Of a DNA stretch of 64,000 nt, positions 40,701-52,700 are shown piece by piece. A program made the translations under genes and the position numbers. Location: NCBI GenBank assembly GCA_026874595.1, contig CM049316.1, positions 12,142,839 to 12,206,838 of the forward strand, given 5' to 3'. Every line of letters starts with the position of its first letter. Position 1 is the stretch's first letter. Source of the DNA: Sipunculus nudus. Its lineage: Eukaryota > Annelida > Sipuncula > Golfingiida > Sipunculidae. The notes below the pieces were generated by a model that had not been told where the DNA came from, did no database searches, and was given only the letters and a program-made list of their open reading frames with translations.

Positions 40701-43700
40701 ACCGTCTGTTACCATATATCTTAACAGCCACAGCAGCTGCCTTCATGAAACTTTGCAGAATTACTGATCATGGGATGAATATGCAAAAATAAGCTTTTGG
40801 TGGCGCCACCTGTTGACCTAGTTTCTGCGGGCCTAAATGGTCTTTTTCACTTATTCCAAGATAAGTCATAAAGTATAAATATTATGGCCTTCGTAACATA
40901 GGCAAAAGTTCTTTAGAGGAAGGGGAAAATTTGAGTATAAATTAAGGCAAATCATTTTCAAAATGGCGTCTCTACAGAACTTAAATTGTGTCAATCGCAA
41001 AATTTGGCAACTTGATGTGTTTCCATACATGATGTATTATCTGTTACCAATTATCTTAGGAACTGCTGCAGCCTTCAGTTTCAAATTTCACAGGAATATT
41101 GATCATGTGACTGCTAAATGATTTTGACCTTCAGGTGGTGCCACCTGTGGTGACCTACTTTCTGCAGGTTGTAATGGTCTTTTCAGCTTTTTTCAAGACA
41201 AGTCATAAAGTATTAATATGTTGGCCTTCATATCATAGGCAAAAGTTCTTTAAAGGAAGGGGAATAATTTGAGTATAAATTCAGTCAAGTCATTTTCAAA
41301 ATGGCATCTCTACGGAACTTCAACTTGTGTCTATCGCAAAATTTGGCAGCTTAATGTGTTTCCATACATGATGTATTGTCTGTTACCAAATATCTTAGGA
41401 ACTGCTACAGCTTTCAGTTTCAAATTTCACAGGAATATTGATCCTGTGACTGCTTAATGATTTTGACCTCCACGTGGTGCCACCTGTGTTGACCTACTTT
41501 CTTCTGGTTGTAATGGTCTTTTCTGCTTTTACCAAGATAAATCCTAAAGTATTAATATTGTGGCATTCATATCATAGGCAAAAGTTCCTTAGAGGCAGTG
41601 GAATAATTGTATCCCCAGACAAAGTAGGGATACTATGGTTCACGATGGTCCCGCGGCCGCAACCACCGCGCCGCCGCGGAAAAACATTGTGAGCGAGATA
41701 ACTCAAAAAATATTTCACTGATCTTTTTCAAACTTTACATTTATATAGATATAGGTAAGGGGACGAAGCCTACTTAAAATGGGGTCATGACCTATGCTAG
41801 GAGAGTGACCTTGACCTCAAATAGGTCCATTTTTGCTGAAAATAACACAAATTCTTAAATATCTCAAGTATGCTTGCATGGACTGGTCCAAAAATCAAGG
41901 TGACCGAAGATCTTGGATAGCCTTGTGATATACCGGAAACTGGTGGCGCCACCTATTATCCTTTTCTTTTTTTAATGCCTTTTAATACCCCCATAATTGC
42001 CACCTGACAGTACTGTAAGCATTATAAGTCAAAAACTAATGGACAGATTTCTTTCATATTATGTACATGTAGAGAGATGGGTTATAGGATTAGGTATGTT
42101 TACATTTGGGTGATGACCTTTACCATAAGAGTGGCCTTGACCTTTAATGTGTCCATATTTGGTGAAAATCACGCACCTCTTATGATATCTCAAGTGTTGA
42201 TAGCCATATGGATTTCAAACGTGACTTATGTATGGCCCACCACTAAAGTAAGAACCCTATAGGTTCTAGGGTCATGAGGTCAAAGGCCAAGGTCACTGAA
42301 CTCACATCTTAAAAGATACTGTGCATGCATTTTAAGCCAAACTTTCATCCCAGATCTCCCATCTTAAATATATAGCTCACTTGCCAATAGTGGATGATCC
42401 ATATCAATTTCGGGGTCACAAGGTCAAAGGTCATGGCCATAGGAGCTATCTGTCAAAAAATTAGTTTCTGGATGATAATTCCTGCTTTTATTGATGTATT
42501 GATTTCAAACTTGACTTGTATATGTCCCATTGAAATAGCAAGACTCCAATTGATTTTTGGGTCATGAGGTCAAAGGTTAACGTCACAGGACACATCTTTA
42601 AAAAGATTGTGGATGCATTTTTAGCAAAACATTTCATCTCAGACCTTTCATCTTGCACATATAGTTCATCTGCCAATAGAGGAAGACCCCTATCAATTTT
42701 GAGGTCACATGGTCAAAGGTGAAGGTCACAGGAGCCATCTGTCCAAAAATTAGTTTCGGGATGATAATTCCTGCTTTTATTGATGTATGGATTTCAAACT
42801 TGACTTGTATATGTCCCATTGGAAAAGCAAGACCTGAATTGATTTTGGGGTCATGAGGTCAAAGGTCAACGTCACAGGACACATCTTTAAAAAGATTGTG
42901 GATGCATTTTCAGCCAAACAATTCATCTCAGATCTTTCATCTTGCGCATTTAGTTCACCTGCCAAGAGTGGAAGACCCCTATCAATTTTGAGGTCACAAG
43001 GTCAAAGGTGAAGGTCACAGGAGCCATCTGTCCAAAAATTAGTTTCGGGATGATAGTTTCTGCTTTTATTGATGTATGGATTTCAAACTTGACTTGTATA
43101 TGTCCCATTGGAAAAGCAGGACCCGAATTGATTTTTGTGTCATGAGGTCAAAGGTCAAGGTCACAGGACACATCTTTATAAAGATTGTGGATGCATTTTC
43201 AGCCAAACATTTCATCTCAGATCTTTCATCTTGGACATACAGTTGACCTGCCAAGAGAGGAAGAACCCTATCAATTTTGAGGTCACAAGGTCAAAGGTGA
43301 AGGTCACAGGAGCCATCTGTCCAAAAATTAGTTCCCAAGATGATAATGCAAGCTTGAATTAATATATGGATTTCAAACCTGACTTATATATGGCCCATTA
43401 ATAAATCTAGACCTCTATTGATTTATATATAAAAGTTGATGATCAATATCAATTTTGGGAGCACAAGGTCAAAGGTCAAGGCCACAGGAGCCATCAGTCA
43501 AAAAATAAGTTTCTGGATGATAATTCCTGCTTTTATTGAGGTATAGTTTTCAAACTTGAACTATATATGTTCCATTGAAAAAGCAAGACCCCAATTGATT
43601 ATTGGGTCAAGAGGTCAAAGGTCAAGGTCACAGGACCAACATCTTTAAAAAGATTGTGGATTGATTGATGGAAGACGAAATAACTGCTTCCCAAGTGTCA

Positions 43701-46700
43701 GTAAATGCTGCTAAAAATGGGGGCCTATTCTTAAAGGGGGGCCCTACTATGTCTGGGGATACTCTGGCACAATGTCTAGTTTGAGTATAAATTCAGTCAA
43801 GTCATTTTCAAAATGGCATCTCTACGGAACTTTAAATTGTGTTGATCACAAAATTTGGCAACTTAATGTGTTTCCATAAATAATGTATTGTCTGTTACCA
43901 AATATCTTAGGAACTGCTGCAGCCTTCAGTTTCAAATTTCATAGGAATATTGATCATGTGACTGCTTAATGATTAAGACCTGCAGGTTGCGCCACCTGTA
44001 TTGAGCTCCATTTGCTGTGGGTGAAAATTGCTCATATCTCAGGAGCATTGGTCTGAAATTGGCATGTGCATCCATCTTGGAAAGTATTCTGTAAAACCAG
44101 ACAGGTCTTGCCACCTATCTTGTGCAATAGAACACTGTCCACTTGGAAAGGAATTAATGCTGCATGTTGCGCCACCTGTATTGAGCTCCATTTGCTGTGG
44201 GTGAAAATTGCTCATATCTCAGGAGCATTGGTCTGAAATTGGCATGTGCATCCATCTTGGAAAGTATTCTGTAAAACCAGACAGGTCTTGCCACCTATCT
44301 TGTGCAATAGAACACTGTCCACTTGGAAAGGAATTAATGGTTTTTTCACATTCACTTTTTTCTTTTTTAATCACCCACCATCATGCACAGTAATTCACAG
44401 AGTGAACATTAGACCACTGGGTCTCTTGTTTTTATTATTTAGAATAAATCAAATTGCTAGTAAGCTACTGAGGCAACAATAAAGGTTAACCCTTTGAGAC
44501 AAAGACTTTCTTGCTGATATTGACCATTTTCTGATTTCCTTAGAACTGAAATAAAACAAGTGACCCATGGGTCATTACGCTCAGCTTACTGGGAAGAGAT
44601 TCACAAAAGGAAATTTTATCATCAGAATGGTAGATACCCATTCAACTGAAGCATCAAACAGATTAACCAACAGGCCAAGATTTAGTCTGTATTTATATAT
44701 CTGAAAAATAGAGAAAAAATGTGTAAACTTTAAAAACTAGAATACGGGTAGCCGACAAGTGACTACGTGTATCTGCCAAAATCAGAGTGAAGTGAGGCAT
44801 GGATTGAGTGGCAAGGGGAAACAGAGTGAGGTATGTTGCATATTAGCATGGATGTCTGCAGCCTAAATGTGTATGTAGGTTGTGCAACCTACCACAAATC
44901 CAGAAAGCTGTCCAAGTTGTATACATATGCAAAATTTTAGGCAGAAAAGTCAAAGCACTACATGGATATGAGTGATTTTAGCCCACGGCAGACAAACAGA
45001 CAGACGCTGTGCAAAAATGGTTGCAGTTTTGTGTATGAAAAAGACCTATGTGAGATCTAAACACAAGCACAATTTTGGCCCAATCTGTCAAATGGTTCCT
45101 GAGAAATTAGCTTGGATGTGTGCAGCGTTAACTAGAATGTAGGTGGCGCCACCTGTCATAAAATCAAGAAAGCTATCCAGGATGTATAAACCTGCAAAAT
45201 TTTAGGCAGTTATGTCAAACCACTACAGAGAAATGAGTGATTTTAGGCCACGGCAGACCAACAGACAGACGCTGTGCAAAATGTGCAAAAATGGTTGCAG
45301 GTGGCCCCTCCAGTTTTGTGTATGATAAAGAGCTATGTTAGATCTATACACATGCAAAATTTTGGCCCGATCGGTCAAACGGTTCCAACCTACCACAAAT
45401 CCAGAAAGCTGTCCAAGTTGTATACATATGCAAAATTTTAGGCAGAAAAGTCAAAGCACTACATTGATATGAGTGATTTTAGCCCACGGCAGACAAACAG
45501 ACAGACGCTGTGCAAAAATGGTTGCAGTTTTGTGTATGAAAAAGTCCTATGTGAGATGTATACACATGCAAAATTTTGGCCCAATCGTTCAAACGGTTCC
45601 CGAGATATGAGCTTGGATGTCTGCAGCATAAACCAGAATAAAGGTGGCGCCACCTGTCATAAAATCAAGAAAGCTATCCAGGATGTATAAAACTGCAAAA
45701 TTTTAGGCAGATATGTCAAACCACTGCCAAGATGTGAGTGACTTTATTGCACGGCAGACAAACAGACAGATGCTGTGCAAAAATGGTTGCAGGTGGTGCC
45801 ACCAGTTTTGTGTATGATAAAGAGCTATGTTAGATCTATACACATGCAAAATTTTGGCCCGATCGGTCAAACGGTTCCCGAGATATGAGCTTGGATGTCA
45901 TCAGCGTGAACGTGAATGTAGGTGGTGCCACCTGTCATAAAATCAAGAAAGCTATCCAGGATGTATAAAACTGCAAAATTTTAGGCAGATATGTCAAACC
46001 ACTGCCGAGATATGAGTGACATTATTGCACGGCAGACAAACAGACAGACGCTGTGCAAAAATGGTTGCAGGTGGCGCCACCAGTTTAGCGTATTATAAAG
46101 AGCTATGTTAGATCTATATACATGCAAAATTTTGGCCGGATCGGTCAAATGGTTCCCGAAATATGAGCTTGGATGTCATCAGCGTGAATGAGAATGTAGG
46201 TGGCGCCACCTGTCATAAAATCAAGAAAGCTATCCAGGATGTATACGCATGCCGAATTTCAGGTGAATTAGTCAATTCACTGCAGAGATATTAGTGATTT
46301 TAACCAAAGGCAGATGAACAGATGGACACCGTGCAAACATGGTTACAGGTGGCGCCACCATTTTTTGTGTATGTTATAGAGCTACCCAAGGGCTACATTA
46401 GTATAAATTTTATTTCCTGATCAGTCAAACGGTTCCCGAGATATGAGCTTGGAAAGCTGATAAAATCAAGTCCCAGAGGAGCTCTCTGGAAACGAACGCG
46501 GCAACGGTGGAGGAACCCGGTCAAAAACATAGTACCGTAAATCTGTGAAATTTCGTACAGAAAAAAATAATTTAATTTGTGGAAGTCCGAAATTTAACAG
46601 TTGATTTCAGCAGTTTTAAAATTATGGTCGTGACAACTTAAGATGCCCTGTCGGCAGTGGGCGATAATAGGAGCCTCAAGTATTCACTCACTGATTTTGC

Positions 46701-49700
46701 ATTCATCCGTGTGAACCATGAAGATTCATGAATAAAAACATTATTTTCTATACTTGTGTTGTTTATTTTATATTAAAATTAGTTTGGAAAGGAATCTGAA
46801 AAGTATATCTGAAGGATTTAATCCTGTCATGAAGCTCGACACCCGTACATGCTTTCGTGACATCCGGGGCTTTGCCCGGAGAGATCGTTTTTCAGGTGGC
46901 TTACGCATGGAAATCCCCACTAACGGTGCACAAAAAGCAAGAGGTCTTTAGATCACTTAAAGAGTTAATCGATCCTGATTATCCAATATCAAATATCCAA
47001 CCTCTGTTAAACTTCATGAACGTCTGCCAGCGCTTTGATGTATGTACCGTTTGACCTCGTGTGACCTTGTTTGTTGGGCGATACGAAGCCCGGGTCCTCG
47101 AAACTGAGTCTTTCTTGTGTGACATTCAAGATATTTATTGTAAATGTTTTAATGGAAATTAGCATTTTTTTTTTTCAAACTGATTAACATTGGCATTACA
47201 TACACATCGGAGCGCTGAGTTTGCTTGAAAGAGACCAATTTGGCTTACACATGGAAATCCCCCTTTACGGTGTAGTAAAGCTAGTTGTCTTCAGATCATT
47301 TACGGAGTTAATCCTGATTATCCAAAATCCAATTTCCAACCTCCGTCAAACTTCATGGATGTCTGCCAGTTGTTCATGGCGCGTCGCTCGCATCCCGGAC
47401 AATAAAGCAACTCACATTCGAGATATTTTAAGTTTTTTTTTATTGTCGCTGGAAACAAAAATCTTAGTTTTCAGTCAAATTACATTCTATATGATGTAGA
47501 TATAATTCATATAACTGCATTAAATGCGGCGGTATTCAGGACCCTGGATACTGCCGCATAAAAAGCTTCAGAGTAAACTGGCAAACTTCAAACCCTTGGC
47601 GGAAAAAAAAAATTGTGTAAAATCAAATAGTACGTTTATGACAAGGAAACTTTAAGTAATCTAAGGGAGATATAGTACTTTATTCGAATGACCAAGAAAT
47701 TCAGCTAAATATTATGTTTTAGTATGTAAACAAGACTCACTTTTAAAACTTTGCAACGCTGGCGCTTGAAACTTTCTCAGAATCTGAAACAATGAACTGT
47801 GTGACCTTTGCTCGCTGAGCCAACACGGCCCGTTACCACTGGTTACACAGGCGGCTGCCGGCCAGAGTAGACATCGTTCCCCGTGTATCACCGTTTATTA
47901 GGATAATACATATTCTTCTAATCAACATTTTAAGTGGACAAACACTGTCTAAGTGGTATGTTATATGCGTATTTGATAAGAATATCTTTATTTCTTAACG
48001 AATACGACATTTTAAGACGAAATATAAGAATTTAATTGTCATGTGGAATGTCTCCAGTTTCCTCAAGTCATCTTCTAGGGCTCTCGCACAGCGTAGCGTA
48101 GTAAGAGAGGACGGGTGCTAGGGCTATAATTCATATTAATTATCAATAGCATGGCATTCACATCGATCGGACCGGTAGGCTTGTTCAAAACCTGATAATA
48201 GGGTGAGGTTACGTCAGTGTTACATTCACGGCAGTCTTGCTAACGCCAAATATGGCGTAACAGACCATCATCAGTTCGAAATTTAACATGTCATTTTAAT
48301 AATTATGATTACTGAAGAAAGACCGTGTACGAAATTCATCGAGGTACGAAATTTCACAGATTTTACGGTATCCACAAAACTTCGTTTTGGCAGGTACAAA
48401 AATACAGGTGGCTCCACCAGTCTGCAGAAAATTATAAAAACACTTACAAACATCAATATCCATGCAAAGAATCATGGTGATCTCCCCATTAGTTGTTCAG
48501 AAACTTCAGCTTTTGTATCAAATTGTCCATTATTCTGAGGGATACTTTGGAGTCCTATAGCTTGAAGGATATGGGTAACAGAGACCTAATTTTAAGTTTC
48601 CACAGGCACTTTTCATGGGCCTTCTTGCATGACAAGAATGAAGATTCTAGGTCCAGTTGTTGCGATTTGTACCCTGTTGACAGATAACCACATCTTTGAA
48701 GGTATCAAAAAAAAGAGAAAAAAAATCGTAAAAATTTGAAAAAAATAGGGGTGGCGCACCCAGTCTGCAGAAACTGATGGAACAGGTCATGATCAATATG
48801 TATGCCGAAAATCATGACCATCAGTGTTGTAGTTATTGAGATACTGCAGTTTTTGTATCAAATTTTCCATTATTCTGGGGGGTAATTTGGAGCCATACAG
48901 CTTAAAGAATATGGGTAACAGAGACCTTATTTCAGGTTTCCATGGAGTTTTTTCATGGGTCTCCCTGTGTGTCAAGAATGAAGATTCTAGGTCCAGTTTT
49001 AATGATTTGTGCCCTGTTAACAGATGTTCATAACTTTAAAGGTCTCAAAAATAGAGAAAAAAATTCGTAAAAAAACCCGAACAAATACAGGTGGTGCCAC
49101 CAGTCTGCAGAAACTGATGAAACACTGCATGATCAATATCCATGAAAACAATTATGGTGATCTCTGCATTAGTTGTTCAGATACTTCAGCTTTTGTATCA
49201 AATTTTCCATTATTCTGAGCTGTACTTTGGAGTGCCATAGTTTAAAGGATATGGGTAACAGAGACCTAATTTCAGGTGTCCATGGAGACTTATCATGGGT
49301 CTCCCTGTGTGTCAACAATGAAGATTCTAAGTCCAGTCCTTACGATTTGTACCCTGTTGACAGATAACTACATCCTGAAAGGTCTCGAAAATAGAGAAAA
49401 AAAAATTGTGAAAATTTGAAAAAATACAGGTGGCACCACCAGTCTGCAGGTACTGATGAAACACCTCTTGATCAATATGTATGCCAAAAATCATGACCAT
49501 CAGTGTTGTAGTTACTGAGATGTTGCAGTTTGTTTTTATCAAATTTTCCATTATTCTGGGGGGTTATTGGGAGCCCCCCATAGCTCAAAGGATATGGGTA
49601 ACAGAGACCTTATTTCAGGTTTCCATGCAGACTTTTTATGGACCTCTCAGTGTGTCAAGAATGAAGATTCTAGGTCCAGTCTTTATGATTTGTGCCCTGT

Positions 49701-52700
49701 TAACAGCTGTTCACATTTTTAAATTCGTAAAAAATCGAAAAATACAGGTGGCGCCACCAGTCTGCAGGAACTTATGGAACATCTCATGATCAATATATAT
49801 GCCAAAAATCATGACCATCAGTGTTGTAGTTATTGAGATATTGAAGTTTTTGTATGAAATTTTTTACTATTCTGGGGGGTACTTTGGGGCCCCAAAGCTC
49901 GAAGGATATGGGTAACAGAGACCTAATTTCTGGTTTCCAAGGAGATTTTTCATAGACCTCTCAGTGTATCAAGAATTAAGATTCTAGGTCTAGGCTTTAC
50001 GATTTGTGCCTTGTTAAAAGATGTTCACATTTTTAAAGGTCTCAAAAAATTAGAAAAAAATTTGTAAAAAATCGAAAAATACAGGTGGCGCCACCAGTCT
50101 GCAGGAAGTGATGGAACATCTCATGATCAATATGTATGCCAAAAATCATGACCATCAGTCAAGTAGTTAATGAGAAATTGAAGTTTTCATATGAAATTTT
50201 TGACTTTTCTGGGGGGGTACTTTGGGGCCCCATAGCTCGAAGGATATGGGTAACAGAGACCTAATTTCTGGTTTCCAAGGAGATTTTTCATGGACCTCTC
50301 AGAATCCCAAGTTACAAGGTTCTAGGTTCAGCGGTTACGATTTGTGCCTGGTTAACGGACGGACAGATGGACAGACGGACAGACGGACGACGGACAAAGA
50401 GTGATTGCTATAGCTCAGATGACTTTCAGTCAGCTGAGCTAATAATATAGAGCAATAACCTATTTCAACTCCCTTTGATTAAAATTAAACCATAATTTTA
50501 AGTGTTTTTGTTTACCATGGCAACAAAATCTCCATATTCTTTCTGAATCACCTAGTCATCAGTTGGACATGCTGAAATTACCTCGACAACTGTGGAAGCC
50601 ATTTTAAAACTAACCTTTTTTGCCAATTGAAGTTTGACTCTCGTGTATAATTATGGTCAACATGTCTGAATTAAGTCTGAAAAATCAACTTTTTCTACCT
50701 CTGACACCACATGATTAGGCGACACACTAAGGTACCAGTCATAAATATCCATGAATACCTTTCAATCTCCACTATAATGGCAAATCGAGTCAAAAGGGGT
50801 CAACAAAGGATGGGTGTCCATACCATAATATGACCAGTCCATACGAGAGGCATGAAAAACACCTCCAGTATTGTACAGGTTCACGCCATAAAAGTGTAAG
50901 TGTTGATGAGGATATACCTCCCATCCACAGTGACATTTCAATGAACACTTAAACCAATTCAAATGTGCTGACCAAGCATATCTGACACATATCAGACTGC
51001 TCTACTTGAATCTTACCTGTCGGCCTCGTCAAGTATAAAGATTTCAATGCTCTGAAGGTTAAAGTTTGGAGCATTGTGAAGGTGATCGATAAGACGACCT
51101 GGCGTGGCTATCACAACGTCAGGACCAAGCCTCAGTGCTGCCTCCTGGGCACGAATATCCAAACCACCTGAAAATCAAACAGCGTCATCAGCCATTGGTG
51201 GTGTAATGCAATCAATAACTGATGCTTAAAACTGATTAATTTTGTTATGAGTAGCAAATCTACATGGGTATTGTCACAGGGACTTCGTGTAACATATAAT
51301 GAATTGCGACTTAACTGCAATATTTAAGATTTAATAATATGTAAAATCTGTATTGCAGTGGAACAGTATATATTGTAATAAAGGATGGCCTATTCATTCT
51401 GATTACACCAGCATCTTAACTAATACACCTGAGTACTTGTTAAGGTAATTAGAGTAGATAATTTGTCTGGGCAAGTTCATGTAATTTCATGTAAGGCCCC
51501 CCTGCAGAGCTTCCAAGGATGATAAATTAATGCTCATCAACTTGATTGAAACTATAAATTAGCAATTTCTCATATAGCAAGGGTGAAGTCAGTTTCCAAA
51601 AGGTAAACAAGAAGAGAACAGTAAGTCAACTTGGACTGCAGACTTTAAATTAGGGTAACAACTCCAGCCTGGTTCACCCTTGGATTTCCAAAACTGCACC
51701 TGTGTGCATGGACTTTTGTATTAAGCAGTAAGAAACTGTAAAGTTTTCAGTCGAATTATTAAATCATTATCATGCACCAAGATTTCATCACCAGTGTCAT
51801 CTTTTTATCCAGGATGAGACATTATAACCCCACTGTGATAGCACCTGCTCTGTATTTTAAGTACAAGTATCCTGCTCTTAAAACCTAGTACAGTAAAGCA
51901 CCGTTTATCCAAATGCTGTTTATCCAAAAAAAAATTATTTATCCAAAATTGAAAACTGAGAACTGAAATTTTGACTGTTTATTTGAAATCGAAACAATGA
52001 AAAAATATTCAACAATGAACTGAATTTTGAGTTTCCAGAGCCAATCAGCAATAATTGTATCATGTATTTTACCAGATAAATTGATTATATTTATGAAAAA
52101 CCTAACAAAAATGCTTATGCTATTGTTTACTTTGGACTAGTTTCATTAATTCATATCTGTCAATCTCTGGTTCTAAGCGGCAGGTTGGCTATCATGGTGA
52201 ATCATATGGAATCATTTATCCAAATGTTCATTTATCTTAACAACACCCTGTCCCCCAAGCTTTTCGGACAAACAGCACTCTACTGTATGAACAAGAACTA
52301 TCAATGTCCCTCATTTTATGAACAATCACATGTGACAGTTTCAATATATATAGCACCTCCACTGAATGTACAAAAGAACATGAATGTGTCAGATTTCTCT
52401 TTATAAAGGCAGAATGGTGACAAAATGTAACCTTGAACATAACATACACACTGTGATACTTCCAGGCCAGGCTAAGTGACCCACATGGTGCTATTCAACA
52501 CATTTTTTTACAGGGAGCAAAAGACTGACACTCTTAAGTGACAATAAATATCAGTCTTTGCCTGGGTGAGCTAAGTGATCCTGATGTGTATAAATATATG
52601 TTTGTAAGGGGTAAATTCTTGATTGACAACTACAAGAAAAGTTAAGATCTCTATGAGTTCTACCTGCAGAATATGAAATTTCGACGTCGGTAAACTGTGA

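Larger units (their letters stand above)
40626..44428 (+). mobile_element. Family F element with a nested family E copy
   Basis: Left end TTTTTAGTTCACTCTGTGAA (inverted repeat 40629-40645). Right subterminal TTCACAGAGTGAAC at 44394-44407, then hairpin-like AGACC-ACT-GGGTCT (44411-44424) and CTTG|TTTTT. Core units of about 330 bp ('ggcgccacctgttgacctac', 'tttcaaaatggcatctctac', 'gcaaaatttggcaacttaatg'). Interrupted by family E at 41609-43779. Lies in DDX27 intron 39875-51016. Confidence 0.72.
44557..50442 (-). mobile_element. Family X element, copy 4, interrupted by nested elements
   Basis: Left end CAAGTGACCCATGGGTC (palindrome 44562-44573). Right end ACGG/ACAG microsatellite (50352-50395) and hairpin 50412-50440. 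Remaining X units at 48397-50340 (about 330 bp; perfect palindromes at 49747 and 50084). Interrupted at 'aaaaatagagaaaaaatgtg' (about 44705-44725) by family B, and resumes with 'aaaaatacaggtggctccac' at about 48398. Confidence 0.7.

Noticed and set aside
42488-43254. Series of similar 61-62 codon frames ([14 protein letters not shown]...)
   Set aside because: They are the 289-bp tandem unit read in frame; 289 is not a multiple of 3, and the frames end in the same stop in each unit.
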